From Bacilli bacterium (GTDB taxonomy: Bacteria; Bacillota_I; Bacilli_A; RF39; UBA660), in NCBI GenBank assembly GCA_017436345.1, contig JAFSDH010000002.1, positions 62,001 through 126,000 of the forward strand: a DNA stretch of 64,000 bases, written 5' to 3'. This document shows, in pieces, positions 8,876-18,176 of the stretch (position 1 is the stretch's first letter; every line of letters begins with the position of its first letter). The notes below the pieces were generated by a model that was not told where the DNA came from, made no database searches, and saw nothing but the letters and a program-made list of their open reading frames with translations. Both the position numbers and the translations under genes were made by a program.

Positions 8876-10060
8876 ATGAGAACTGTAGGAACAGTTGTAA
8901 GAGGAATAAGAACTCCAATAATAAAAGAAAATGATGATTTAGCTAATATAGTAGTAGATTCACTTTTAAAGGCACAAGAAAGTGAAAAATTTGAATTTCA
9001 TAATAAAGATGTAGTTGCAATAACAGAAGCAGTTGTAGGAATTAGTGAAGGTAACTATGTTACAGTAGATGATATTGCTGAAGATGTAAAAAATAAATTT
9101 CCATCAGGAAAAATAGGAATTGTATATCCAATATTAAGTAGAAATAGATTTTCAATGATTTTAAAAGGAATTGCTCGAGGTATGGATAAAATTACTATTC
9201 TTTTAAGTTTTCCTAAAGACGAAGTAGGAAACAGTATCTTAGATCGAGATAAATTGGATGAAAGTAAATTTAATTTATCAAGTGTTATAACAGAAAAAGA
9301 CTATGATAAATATTTTAGTGATTTCCTTCATCCATTTACAGGAATTAATATGGTTGATTTTTATAGAGAATTAGTTAAAAGTGAAAATTGTGAAGTAGAA
9401 TTTATCTTAGCCAATGATCCTAAAGAAATATTAAATTATACTAAAGATGTGTTAACGTGTGATATTCATGAAAGATATAGGACTAAAAAAGTATTAGAAA
9501 AAGAAGCAAATACTATTTATGGATTATACGAAATTATGAATAAACCAATTAATAATAGTGGATATAACCCTGATTATGGATTACTAGGATCTAATAAAGC
9601 AACTGAAGAAAGATTAAAACTATTTCCTAAAACTGGAGATAAATTAGTTAAAAAAATTCAAAAGAAACTAAAAGAAAAAACTAATAAAATAGTAGAAGTA
9701 ATGGTATATGGAGATGGTGCTTTTAAAGATCCGGTAGGATGTATTTGGGAATTAGCAGATCCTGTTGTATCACCAGCATATACTAAAGGCTTAGAAGGTA
9801 CACCTAATGAAATAAAATTAAAATATATCTCTGATAATAAATTTGCTGACCTAAGAGGAAATGAGTTAAGTGAAGCTATCAAACAAGAAATAAAGAAAAA
9901 AGATAATGATTTAAAAGGAAATATGTTATCACAAGGAACAACACCAAGAAGATTAACTGACTTAATCGGATCATTATGTGATTTAACAAGTGGTAGTGGT
10001 GATAAAGGAACCCCTGTTGTACTTGTCCAAGGATATTTCGATAACTTATCTGATGACTAA
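8876..10060 (+). CDS. F420-0:gamma-glutamyl ligase-like (CofE family) protein
   Basis: 394 residues, start preceded by GAGGTG. In archaea and actinobacteria CofE adds glutamates to coenzyme F420-0. Sequence support: the N-terminal [12 protein letters not shown] and [17 protein letters not shown] segments, the [14 protein letters not shown] segment and SPAYTKGL typical of Bacillota members. The protein is longer than classical CofE (about 250 residues). No F420 pathway or F420-dependent gene is in the window, so the acceptor may be something else. Single-gene transcript from a consensus promoter; a five-codon ORF with its own Shine-Dalgarno lies in the leader. Confidence 0.75.
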   Translation: MRTVGTVVRGIRTPIIKENDDLANIVVDSLLKAQESEKFEFHNKDVVAITEAVVGISEGNYVTVDDIAEDVKNKFPSGKIGIVYPILSRNRFSMILKGIARGMDKITILLSFPKDEVGNSILDRDKLDESKFNLSSVITEKDYDKYFSDFLHPFTGINMVDFYRELVKSENCEVEFILANDPKEILNYTKDVLTCDIHERYRTKKVLEKEANTIYGLYEIMNKPINNSGYNPDYGLLGSNKATEERLKLFPKTGDKLVKKIQKKLKEKTNKIVEVMVYGDGAFKDPVGCIWELADPVVSPAYTKGLEGTPNEIKLKYISDNKFADLRGNELSEAIKQEIKKKDNDLKGNMLSQGTTPRRLTDLIGSLCDLTSGSGDKGTPVVLVQGYFDNLSDD

Positions 10061-10084
10061 AAAGGAATAATATTCCTTTTTTTT
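10060..10084 (+). terminator. Terminator
   Basis: AAAAGGAATAATATTCCTTTT palindrome with a T run. Confidence 0.8.
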
Positions 10085-10120
10085 ATGAATTAATATATAA
10101 TCTAATCATAGAGGTGTCAT

Positions 10121-11209
10121 ATGAAGATAAAAAAAAGAATATATATATTCATATACTTAATATTTTTAATAGTAATTTCCCTATTAAATATGTTTTCAGT
10201 AACAGATGTATTAGATAATAGGTTAAACTTAAAATTAGTATCAAACCCCTTATTATTTCTTCTAGTAGATGGTATTATCATTTATTTTATTATGAAGAGA
10301 TTAAAAAAAGAATCTTATAAATTACAACAAGAAGTATTAAATTATTTTAAAGGTACTAATAATTTTATATTATTTATAATATTACTTATATCTTGTTCTT
10401 TTTTAGTAATACCTATTAATATGATTATAAATTATCTATTAATAACGTATTTAAGGCCCTTAAGTAGAAATGAAGAAGAAAAAAATGCTTTAGAAGAATA
10501 TTTTAAAGATCATCCAGAAAAAAAATACAATAAGTTTTATCATAGTAAAGAAGAAATCTTAGAAGATTATAAGAGTGTAAAAAAAGAAGTAGAAACAGAA
10601 ATACCTGTACTTGATGTAAAAGTAAGAGAAACAAGGAAAAAGAAACAGAAAAAAGTTCTTTCTAATCTAATACCAATATTTATAATAATGGTAGTATTTA
10701 TTGGAACTGCCTTTACTTTAATCGAATATTTAAAATCCTATTCAAGAGCGAGGTATAATTATTTTGAAGTAGAAATAAATAATCAAAGTATAAATATATG
10801 GTATGAAGAAAAGTATGAAAAAGTTGTAATACCTTTTGTATATAAGCAATCAGAAAGTAAGGTCTTTATATCTAATCCAAGTATAGATTCATTAGATAAT
10901 TACATTGAAAGGCAAGAAAGCTTTACAATAAAGCTAATTGAATATGAATGCCATAATGATAAGAAAAATAGAGTTAGTTGTGGACAACCAAATATTGTTG
11001 AGAAACGTAAAGAAATTATTCCTAATAATAGTAAATTAAGAATTGTATTTAATAATAAAATTGTTTATGAAGGAGAATTTATAAAGGATCTTTCTAAATA
11101 TTTAAAAGAAAATGGTACATATACATTTGAAATTGTTAATCAAAGGGATAATATTAATAACTATATAAAATTTAAACTATCAATAAATGAGTTAACAGTA
11201 AATGATTAA
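10121..11209 (+). CDS. Membrane protein of unknown function, four TM segments
   Basis: 362 residues. Hydrophobic segments at about 8-26, 43-59 and 87-112, a charged cytosolic loop rich in Lys/Glu (about 115-185), a further TM helix (about 190-212), then a predicted beta-rich extracellular domain of about 150 residues containing two Cys (ECHND and VSCGQP, possible disulfide). No catalytic motif is seen. Start ATG follows GAGGTGTCAT. Expressed alone: terminators lie on both sides. Not recognised. Confidence 0.8.
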   Translation: MKIKKRIYIFIYLIFLIVISLLNMFSVTDVLDNRLNLKLVSNPLLFLLVDGIIIYFIMKRLKKESYKLQQEVLNYFKGTNNFILFIILLISCSFLVIPINMIINYLLITYLRPLSRNEEEKNALEEYFKDHPEKKYNKFYHSKEEILEDYKSVKKEVETEIPVLDVKVRETRKKKQKKVLSNLIPIFIIMVVFIGTAFTLIEYLKSYSRARYNYFEVEINNQSINIWYEEKYEKVVIPFVYKQSESKVFISNPSIDSLDNYIERQESFTIKLIEYECHNDKKNRVSCGQPNIVEKRKEIIPNNSKLRIVFNNKIVYEGEFIKDLSKYLKENGTYTFEIVNQRDNINNYIKFKLSINELTVND

Positions 11210-11219
11210 CTCTTTTTTT
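11189..11219 (+). terminator. Terminator overlapping the stop codon
   Basis: GAGTTAA (11189-11195) pairs with TTAACTC (11206-11212), then seven T. The stem includes the final codons of the preceding gene. Confidence 0.75.
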
Positions 11220-11303
11220 GTCTATATTTTGTCAATTAACAACTCCTTGTCTTGAATTGTGTAAACAAATGAAATAAACTTAAATTAGAATAGGAGGTAT
11301 AAT

Positions 11304-13148
11304 ATGGCAACAGACTACGAGAAGTTAAAAAAGGATGGATATGAAGAAGAAGAAATTCATTTGCACATTGAAGATCCTTTATCAAAAGTAGTATTATCTG
11401 ATGCTCCTATGTCTGAAGGAAGAGAAGATAAATCGGCTAGTATAAGCGATTCACAAGGACATAGTATGAAAACCAGTAGCGTGATGATGGGTTACAATAA
11501 AAAAGGTTTAAATTTGCCAAGTGGTGAGTATGTCAGTGCAGATGAATTAGAAGCTGCTATGACTGGCTTTTTAACACAAGATTCTGAAAATAAAGTTATT
11601 GTATGCCGAAGTACTGGGGCTAGAGTTGATGTTAGTACTTTAACAGGGACCGTTATAGAAGGCTTAGTAGCTGGTGCAGGATTGACTTTAGTAGGAACAA
11701 GCGAAAAAATTACGAATCAAACAGCATATACTTATGGAATTAGAGGAGATACTAAACAAACAAGAGTTTTTATGGCTGGAAATAAAGGTTTTCAAATGCC
11801 TAATGGGGAATATGTAAGTGAAGAAGAATTAGAAAAAGCAATGGCTGATTACTTGTATATGGTAAAAAAAGATAAACCAATTATTGTTCCACCAATAATA
11901 TTACCACCAAGTGGGGATGGTGAAGAACCAGGAAAAGAAAAGCCAGAGAATGAGCCTAAAGGACCTGTTGTTCCACCTGTAATTCCGGGAGGAGAACATC
12001 ATATACCAACAGATGAAATTCCAGAAGAAAAATCAAAAGATCCAGAGCCTAAGGAAGATGAAGAAAAAGAAGAAGAAAATGAACGAAGAACAGTAGTTGC
12101 AAGAAGAAAATGGCCAGATTGGCGTCTTATAGCAGCCGCAGTAGGAACAGCCTTGATATTTTTAGTATCTACTTTAGGATTAAGCCAAGATGTTATTGAA
12201 AAAAGAATGACAGAAATTCATCAAAATGCAACATATCAAATTTCACAAATGAGTGAAGAACAAGTTTATGAAAATATTGATCAGGTCATTCAAAGAGCTA
12301 TTTCTGATCATAACACCGGTGATACAGTTTATGTTGAAGAAGGAGTTCGTTATGATCATGAAAGTGATAGGACAACTGATAAACATGGTATAATTGGTGA
12401 AGGTTTAAGACAAGAAGGAAACTACACCCTAGAATATATATCTATATTAGATGAAAATGGTAATATTATTAAAGTGGAAACCCAAGAAGGAGTAAATCTA
12501 GGAGAAACAATTCAAGAAACTTTAGAAACTCGTGGATTAGAGTTCAGTGATGTTGAAGTAAGAGTACATATTGGTGGACCTGTTGCGGGATGGATTGATG
12601 CTAAAGATATCTTAACTGCAGATGAACTAACTCCCCAATTAATTGAAGAAAAATTTGTTGTTGAAAGTGTCTATGAAGGATCTGTTGAAAACTTTGATGG
12701 TACAATTAATATTCAAACAGGTAATGGCTCAACTACATTAGATGTTATTAGTCCAACAGGAGAGGTAAAAGAAGGACAAATGATTGTTGGTAGTGATGGG
12801 CAAACATATCAGGTTGATAATCTAGATATTGAAACAGTTGAAACAACAACAGTCACAGAAGAACTAGGAAAAAAACACTTAACAATGTCCTTAGATAACC
12901 ATGTTGAACATGGTTGGTATGCTGCTATCGCAGAAACAATTTTATTATCGGGTATTATGACTCTAGGAGTTATACAAAAAAAGAAAAAAGAAGAAGAGGA
13001 AAAAGCAGAAAAAGAATTCGCCGAAGCTGAATATAAAGGAAAATTTGATGAAGTAGCTGGAAAAGTAAACGCTATTAATCAAAATAAAACATTCGAAGAT
13101 ATGCCACCAACAATTGACGATACACCAAAAATAGGAGGTAGACGTTAA
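11304..13148 (+). CDS. Large two-TM protein with duplicated N-terminal motif
   Basis: 614 residues, start after AGGAGG. The cytosolic N-terminal part holds two copies of a short unit: NLPSGEYVSADELEAAM (about residue 70) and QMPNGEYVSEEELEKAM (about 170), each followed by a Tyr/Phe-Leu helix end. A Pro/Glu-rich linker (about 190-260) precedes TM1 (about 273-294), an extracytoplasmic domain of about 240 residues, TM2 (about 537-555) and a charged tail. Three-gene operon: the next gene starts at its stop codon (TAATG). Function unknown; the layout suggests an envelope-spanning sensor or scaffold, which is inference. Confidence 0.82.
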   Translation: MATDYEKLKKDGYEEEEIHLHIEDPLSKVVLSDAPMSEGREDKSASISDSQGHSMKTSSVMMGYNKKGLNLPSGEYVSADELEAAMTGFLTQDSENKVIVCRSTGARVDVSTLTGTVIEGLVAGAGLTLVGTSEKITNQTAYTYGIRGDTKQTRVFMAGNKGFQMPNGEYVSEEELEKAMADYLYMVKKDKPIIVPPIILPPSGDGEEPGKEKPENEPKGPVVPPVIPGGEHHIPTDEIPEEKSKDPEPKEDEEKEEENERRTVVARRKWPDWRLIAAAVGTALIFLVSTLGLSQDVIEKRMTEIHQNATYQISQMSEEQVYENIDQVIQRAISDHNTGDTVYVEEGVRYDHESDRTTDKHGIIGEGLRQEGNYTLEYISILDENGNIIKVETQEGVNLGETIQETLETRGLEFSDVEVRVHIGGPVAGWIDAKDILTADELTPQLIEEKFVVESVYEGSVENFDGTINIQTGNGSTTLDVISPTGEVKEGQMIVGSDGQTYQVDNLDIETVETTTVTEELGKKHLTMSLDNHVEHGWYAAIAETILLSGIMTLGVIQKKKKEEEEKAEKEFAEAEYKGKFDEVAGKVNAINQNKTFEDMPPTIDDTPKIGGRR

Positions 13149-13429
13149 TGAAAGAACAAGAGGAATTTAATAATTATGTAGAAAAATTTAAAAAATTAAC
13201 TTTAAAAAAGAAAAAAGAAATAACAATAAAAGAAATGAAAAAAGTTGTTGGATTTATCTCATTATTAAAAGAAAAATTTAACATTCCAGAAGAAATTTTA
13301 TATAATCGAGAAATATTAGATACTAATACTAAAAAAATAAGTGAAGAGGATTTTGTTGAAGCTGCATTTGTATATACTTACATAATTCGTGAAGCTTTTG
13401 CAGAATATGTTGATAAAACAATTAAATAA
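13148..13429 (+). CDS. Small lysine-rich cytosolic protein
   Basis: 93 residues, all-helical and highly charged with no TM. Its start overlaps the previous stop by one base (TAATG), so it is translationally coupled to the two-TM protein, with GGAGG at 13136-13140 as ribosome binding site. No family recognised; likely a partner of the upstream product. Confidence 0.75.
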   Translation: MKEQEEFNNYVEKFKKLTLKKKKEITIKEMKKVVGFISLLKEKFNIPEEILYNREILDTNTKKISEEDFVEAAFVYTYIIREAFAEYVDKTIK

Positions 13430-13439
13430 AGGAGGAAAT

Positions 13440-13682
13440 ATGCATATTACAGAAGGAGAAATTTTAACTCTAGATAATAATAAAGAATTTATATGTTTAG
13501 CTGTAAAAAATTATAAAGAATATAACTATTTACTTTTATTAAGTAATTATAAACCAGTAGAAATTAGATTTGCTAAAGAAATAATAATAGGAAATAATAT
13601 CGATTTAGAAATAATTAATAAGCAAGAAGAAAAATTAGAATTAATGGAATTGTTTAAAGAAAAACTAAGTCCAAATCAATAA
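13440..13682 (+). CDS. Small conserved-looking protein
   Basis: 80 residues beginning MHITEGEILTLDNNKEF. Start at 13440 was preferred to an in-frame ATG at 13389 because AAAGGAGG lies directly upstream and the longer form would overlap the previous gene by 41 bases. The first 55 residues read as short beta strands (a small barrel-like pattern), followed by an acidic helix. Last gene of the three-gene operon. Not recognised. Confidence 0.7.
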   Translation: MHITEGEILTLDNNKEFICLAVKNYKEYNYLLLLSNYKPVEIRFAKEIIIGNNIDLEIINKQEEKLELMELFKEKLSPNQ

Positions 13683-13708
13683 AAAAGAAGCATTATGCTT
13701 CTTTTTTT
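13681..13708. terminator. Bidirectional terminator
   Basis: GAAGC-ATTAT-GCTTC flanked by A and T runs; serves the plus-strand operon and the converging minus-strand gene. Confidence 0.8.
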
Positions 13709-14471
13709 AATAATTAATTTTACGATAATCACTATATATTTGTTCATAATGGATGATGTTTGGTTCACCTTTACCAGTTGTCTTTATTTCAAAATCTATA
13801 ATAAAATTATCAAGATTCTTTTCATCTACCAATAAATCACATAATCCATAAGTATCAACTTTATCATTAACAAAGAAATCACTTTTAAATAACTTTGTTA
13901 CTTTATTTTTAAATGTATATTTAACAATTAAATATTTTATTACTTGGCCATCAACTTTTTTATTTGTTGAATAGATTTCATATGGAACTCTTTTTATTAA
14001 GGTCCCATAAGTAGCTAAATGCTTAAGCAGATGGTTTTTTCGCATTTTCTTTAAAATAATAAAAATGCCAACTAATACTAAAGAGGTAGGAACAATTAAT
14101 AATAAAACAACAATGATTGATATATCTTTATCAAAACTAGTAATACAATTATTTGGATTATTGACATCATAAAAAACTAATGGATCAGCTATTTTTGTAT
14201 CCCCTAAATAATATGATTCACAAGTATAAACTTTATCATTAACTTTATATATATAGTCAGCAGAATAAAACTCTAAATTAATAACATTAATTCTTTTTAT
14301 ATTCCAAATCATTTTTTCTGCAACAATTTCTTCTTTTAATGAAACAGATTTTATGAGTGCTGGAAAAGATAATGATCCAATTATAATAAATAAAATAATT
14401 CCCAGAATAACTAAAGATATCCCAAAAGTATATCTAGCTTTAATTTTTTTCATATTTATATCATATACCAT
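13707..14471 (-). CDS. DUF3592-like membrane protein (copy A)
   Basis: 254 residues. One TM helix near the N-terminus (about 15-35), an extracytoplasmic domain with a Y.Y.VNDKVYTCESY segment and VFYDVNNPNNC, a second TM helix (about 118-140), then a C-terminal cytosolic beta domain. The pattern of a membrane-bounded domain with a YNPNNP-like motif resembles DUF3592. It is a tandem paralog of the next upstream gene, with the same ordering and a near-identical translation start region (AGAGGTGTTTATATGGTATAT). Function unknown. Confidence 0.78.
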   Translation of the reverse strand: MVYDINMKKIKARYTFGISLVILGIILFIIIGSLSFPALIKSVSLKEEIVAEKMIWNIKRINVINLEFYSADYIYKVNDKVYTCESYYLGDTKIADPLVFYDVNNPNNCITSFDKDISIIVVLLLIVPTSLVLVGIFIILKKMRKNHLLKHLATYGTLIKRVPYEIYSTNKKVDGQVIKYLIVKYTFKNKVTKLFKSDFFVNDKVDTYGLCDLLVDEKNLDNFIIDFEIKTTGKGEPNIIHYEQIYSDYRKINY

Positions 14472-14518
14472 ATAAACACCTCTATTATAATTATAAAATG
14501 TAAAAAAAAATAAATAAA

Positions 14519-14543
14519 TAAAAAACTACAAAAATGTAGTTTT
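14519..14543 (-). terminator. Terminator of DUF3592-like copy B
   Basis: On the minus strand AAAACTACATTTTTGTAGTTTT is a hairpin followed by T. Confidence 0.7.
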
Positions 14544-14545
14544 AA

Positions 14546-15358
14546 TTAAAATTTATTATTAGGATTATAACCATCAAAACTTGAAGCAGTGTCATTGTTA
14601 ATACTAGCAAATGTATTTTGATCGGCTTGATTATAATAGATAATATTAGGATTACCAACTCCCGTTGGTGTAATACTAAAATCAATAAAGTAATTATTAT
14701 AATTATTAGCATCATACAACAAGTCACACATACCATCAGCATCACTTAAAATATTTCCCTTAAGTGGCTCACTTTTAATTTCACGAAGAACTCCATCAGG
14801 GAATTTATACGCAATACAAATACATTTTAAAGGAACGTTATTAACAGATATGTTTGAATTAACTAATTGATACGGAAGATTCTTAACTAATATACCCCTT
14901 TTAGCAAGTTCCTTCGCTATTTTAACTTTAGTAAAACACTTCTTTAATTGAAGAGCACCTACTACAATAAAAATAATTGGTAATAGCAAAAAGATAAACA
15001 AAAATCCATTAGTATTATTATCAAAATCAGTCATACAATCTCCTGGATTATTAGAATTATAATAAACTATTCCATCTCCACTTTTAATACTACTTGAAGT
15101 AGAAGAGTGACACACAAAAATAGTTCCATTAACTTCATATTCATAATTAGGAGAATATGTTGTTCCGTCTTCAGAATCATAATGTTCTTCCCAAACAATG
15201 TTCGTTGCTTTTGTTTCTGCATCCATTGAATTTTTTTTGTTAAAAGATGAAATAAAAATTCCTCCCATAATTACTAAGAAAAGTACACCGACTAAAGTAA
15301 ATATTATCCCAAAACTAAGAGGGCCCCTAGCTTTTTTAAAATCAACATTATATACCAT
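14546..15358 (-). CDS. DUF3592-like membrane protein (copy B)
   Basis: 270 residues, paralog of copy A. TM1 about 15-37, external domain with YEYEVNGTIFVCHSS and VYYNSNNPGDCMTDF, TM2 about 123-142, C-terminal domain with MCDLLYDANNYNNYFIDF, also present in copy A in the form LCDLLVDEKNLDNFIIDF. Paired Cys in the external domain (FVCHSS and DCMTD) are conserved in both copies. Its own terminator separates it from copy A, so the two are probably transcribed separately. Function unknown. Confidence 0.8.
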   Translation of the reverse strand: MVYNVDFKKARGPLSFGIIFTLVGVLFLVIMGGIFISSFNKKNSMDAETKATNIVWEEHYDSEDGTTYSPNYEYEVNGTIFVCHSSTSSSIKSGDGIVYYNSNNPGDCMTDFDNNTNGFLFIFLLLPIIFIVVGALQLKKCFTKVKIAKELAKRGILVKNLPYQLVNSNISVNNVPLKCICIAYKFPDGVLREIKSEPLKGNILSDADGMCDLLYDANNYNNYFIDFSITPTGVGNPNIIYYNQADQNTFASINNDTASSFDGYNPNNKF

Positions 15359-15449
15359 ATAAACACCTCTACTTTAATTATAATAATAAAAAAAATAAAT
15401 GACAAACAAATAAAAAAAATCTTTTATTTTATGTGTAAATAAAAAATAC

Positions 15450-15478
15450 TAGACAAAAAAAATAAAATATGTTATCAT
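15450..15478 (+). promoter_or_regulatory. Promoter of the TelA operon
   Basis: TAGACA (15450-15455), 17-base spacer, TATCAT (15473-15478), with an extended TGT just before the -10. Predicted start near 15485, exactly where the structured leader begins. Confidence 0.65.
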
Positions 15479-15484
15479 AAACCT

Positions 15485-15610
15485 CACTAAAGGGGAATAA
15501 TTCTAGAGATATATCTAAATATATATCTAGAAACAAAAGAATGGTTGAAAAAATACAAAAGAGACTTTTGACTAGGATTATAAAGAGACCCTTACAAAAG
15601 TCTCTTTTTT
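15485..15610 (+). promoter_or_regulatory. Candidate yybP-ykoY (Mn2+) riboswitch with terminator
   Basis: The 5' side CTAAAGGGGAATA (15487-15499) and the 3' side AAAGAGACCCTTAC (15582-15595) match the two conserved ends of the yybP-ykoY aptamer as I remember it (AAAGGGGAGUA and GAGACCUUU). AAGGG and CCCTT can form P1. Between them are a long hairpin (TCTAGAGATATAT against ATATATCTAGA) and a perfect CAAAAG-AGA-CTTTTG hairpin. The P1 3' strand can alternatively pair as AAAGAGAC (15582-15589) with GTCTCTTT (15600-15607) to make a terminator ending in TTTTTT, the expected on-switch arrangement. The central metal-binding loop is less clear. Confidence 0.58.
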
Positions 15611-15642
15611 ACCCTTAAAAATATTTTAGAGGTGAAATAAAA

Positions 15643-16938
15643 ATGGAAAAAAAAGACAATATTGTAGATGCAGAATTAGTAACAGTAGAATCTAATGAAG
15701 CATCAAACTTACCAGCAGTTAGAACAGTAGCTAATTCAGCTGGAACAGAAATCGTAACTTATGGAGCAAACGGAGAAATCTTAGATTGTAAATTTACAAG
15801 AGTAGATTTTGATACTCCAGCAACTATTTTAAGTTATTGTGATGACATTAAAGATGAAATAAGTGCTATCTTAGACTCAACTGCACAAATGGCTTTAGAT
15901 AGTCAAGAAGTTCAAATTGATGATGATATGTTATCAAATATTACTTCATTTGAAGATAGTTTAGATGAAAGTGATAAAAAAGCTGAAAAAGAAAAAAATT
16001 TACCAGCAGTTATTAAAGGCATCAGAGGTATTTTAACTACTTTAGGTGTTAGAAAAATTGATGAAAAAATTGCTGAAGAAACAACATACAAAGGTCGTTA
16101 TGAAAAATATTGTGAAGGTTTAGATGAAGTATCTGCAGCTGTTGAATCACAAAAACAAGGAGCTATGAATGATATTGGACTAAGAAATGCAATTATAGCT
16201 GAAATAGCACCTTATATTGAAATCTTAGAAGAAATGATCAAAGTAGGAGAAATTGATAGAGCTACTTATGATGAATCAATCGAAGCTTTAAGACAATTAC
16301 CACAAGATCAAGATACTCAATATATGGTTCAATATAAAACACAATTATCAGAAGTATTTAATGGTAAATTAAATAGATTAAGTAAAGCATTAGTTGCTTT
16401 AAAAGGACAAGTGCAAGAATATAGATTACAAAATGGTACAGATATGAATATTGTTATGGAAGCTGATTCATATTTAAAAGATACTGCCCCATTATTAAAG
16501 AGTAAAGGTAGTGTTAAAGTATTTAATCATCAACAAGCTAATCGTACAGTTGGACTTGCAAAATTAAATGAAGCTTCTAACCAAGCATTCATTGATACTG
16601 CAAAAGAATTAGAAGAAAATGCTTTAGCATCAGTTGAATTAAGTAACTATGGTGGAATTACACTTGAAGCTCTTGAAGCAATGGTTGGAGCAGGACAAAG
16701 AGGTATAGCAATATTTAAAAATGCTCGTCAACAAAAACAACAAATTATTGCTCAAGAAAGACAAGGATTAGCTAAGTTAACAGAAACATTAACTGATATG
16801 AATAATGAGTTATTACAATTAGCAGATGATGCTAGTGTTAGAGAAGAACTATTAAAAGGAGCTTCTTCTACTAAATATGGAGCACCAGTTAAAAAATTAG
16901 GTACAAGAAAAACAACAACTAAAAAAGGTAAAAAATAA
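15643..16938 (+). CDS. TelA/KlaA family toxic anion resistance protein
   Basis: 431 residues, start after AGAGGTGAAAT. The central and C-terminal helical region (about 130-410), with an RLQNGTDMNIVMEADSYLKD segment and a helix rich in Gln ending in a Lys-rich tail, fits TelA (PF05816). Members are linked to tellurite or other stress resistance but their biochemistry is unclear. The N-terminal 60 residues are poorly conserved. First gene of a four-gene operon: the next start overlaps its stop (TAATG). It is placed under the candidate Mn2+ switch, suggesting a metal-stress role rather than tellurite as such. Confidence 0.88.
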   Translation: MEKKDNIVDAELVTVESNEASNLPAVRTVANSAGTEIVTYGANGEILDCKFTRVDFDTPATILSYCDDIKDEISAILDSTAQMALDSQEVQIDDDMLSNITSFEDSLDESDKKAEKEKNLPAVIKGIRGILTTLGVRKIDEKIAEETTYKGRYEKYCEGLDEVSAAVESQKQGAMNDIGLRNAIIAEIAPYIEILEEMIKVGEIDRATYDESIEALRQLPQDQDTQYMVQYKTQLSEVFNGKLNRLSKALVALKGQVQEYRLQNGTDMNIVMEADSYLKDTAPLLKSKGSVKVFNHQQANRTVGLAKLNEASNQAFIDTAKELEENALASVELSNYGGITLEALEAMVGAGQRGIAIFKNARQQKQQIIAQERQGLAKLTETLTDMNNELLQLADDASVREELLKGASSTKYGAPVKKLGTRKTTTKKGKK

Positions 16939-18176
16939 TGGATTTAAAAGAAGTACAAATATCGGAAATAAAAAATTTAAATTTGATATATGTCTTCACT
17001 ACAGATAGTATTTTTAAAAAGGGATCCAATAAATATGTTGGGGCTAAAGTTGTATTTGAAAAAAATAAAATGTTAAGCCTTGATTATCAAGATAAACACT
17101 TTGAAAAGTTTATTAAGAGAGTACTTGATAGATATCATAAAGAAAAAGATAAAAGAAAAATCATTTTATTAGGAGAACTAACAAAAAAACTAATAGGTGA
17201 TTCTTCTTTTGCTGTTTTGGAAAAAGTAGAAAAAAAAGGAACTCAAACAGAAGGAATACCATCGTTTAATACAAGTAACTTAAATGTAAAAAAAGCTGCA
17301 CCATTTTTAAAAGATGTTATTACGACACTTCTAATGGTTTATAAAAATTATGAAGTAGTTACTATAGATAAAATAGATGGATTTAATAAAAAATACATGG
17401 TTGAATATAGTATTGGTTCTGTAAAGAAAATGTTGCCAATGATAATTTCTCAAAGAGAAAATGGAATTATCGATTTTAAGATAAATAGAATTGATGATAT
17501 TTCTATGCCTATTGCTGGAACTTTAAAAAGTGATGGTGGAAAAGTCGAAGTAAAATGGCGAAATGATAGTGAAGAACTAGAAGGAACATTACTATATGAT
17601 GCTCAAAATGATGTTGTAGAAAGAAAAATTACATCTAATGGTCAAACAATTGTCTATGATGAAAATAAAGATACTTTGTTAGAAGAAGATGCATCATTAA
17701 TTAAATTTTATTTTGATTTATGTGAATTGCCTATTCCAAGTCATATTATAAAAGTAAATGATACAACATTCTTATTATCTGATGAAAATAATTTAAATGA
17801 TGATGAGGAAGAAATATTATATAACAATATTGGTGCTCAAATAAATATAAGTAAAGATGAAGTTAGAATAAGTTATCGCATAAAGAATTGTTTTAGTAAA
17901 TATAACAATCAAATTAATACTGTTTTAGAGGAAGAAAGTGAAGAAATAACTTTTAGAAAAGTAGGTTTAGAACCTGGTCAAGCAATATTAGTTGAAGTAA
18001 AAACAGGAACAACAGATAAAGAACCAAGTTACAATCATCGTGTTTATGAAATAGATTCAGACGTTGATTTAACTAGACCATTTGAATTTACTAAAACATA
18101 TCATGTCAATGAAGAATTAAAAACATTAGAAAAAGCAAAACAATATATAAAAAAACCAAAAAGGGGGAATAAATAA
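16938..18176 (+). CDS. Unknown protein of the TelA operon
   Basis: 412 residues, no TM helix and no signal peptide. Predicted mixed alpha/beta; the middle (about 130-230) is rich in beta strands such as GIIDFKINRIDD and KVEVKWRNDSEELEG. An acidic stretch DDEEEI lies near 290. It overlaps the stop of telA and the start of the ATPase gene by one base each (TAATG both times), so it is made in step with them. I do not recognise a family. It could be an adaptor or substrate-binding partner of the AAA ATPase. Confidence 0.8.
   Translation: MDLKEVQISEIKNLNLIYVFTTDSIFKKGSNKYVGAKVVFEKNKMLSLDYQDKHFEKFIKRVLDRYHKEKDKRKIILLGELTKKLIGDSSFAVLEKVEKKGTQTEGIPSFNTSNLNVKKAAPFLKDVITTLLMVYKNYEVVTIDKIDGFNKKYMVEYSIGSVKKMLPMIISQRENGIIDFKINRIDDISMPIAGTLKSDGGKVEVKWRNDSEELEGTLLYDAQNDVVERKITSNGQTIVYDENKDTLLEEDASLIKFYFDLCELPIPSHIIKVNDTTFLLSDENNLNDDEEEILYNNIGAQINISKDEVRISYRIKNCFSKYNNQINTVLEEESEEITFRKVGLEPGQAILVEVKTGTTDKEPSYNHRVYEIDSDVDLTRPFEFTKTYHVNEELKTLEKAKQYIKKPKRGNK

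Noticed and set aside
15541..15618. A 25-codon ORF (MVEKIQKRLL...) running through the TelA leader terminator
   Set aside because: It has no ribosome binding site and coincides with the aptamer and terminator, so it is a chance ORF.
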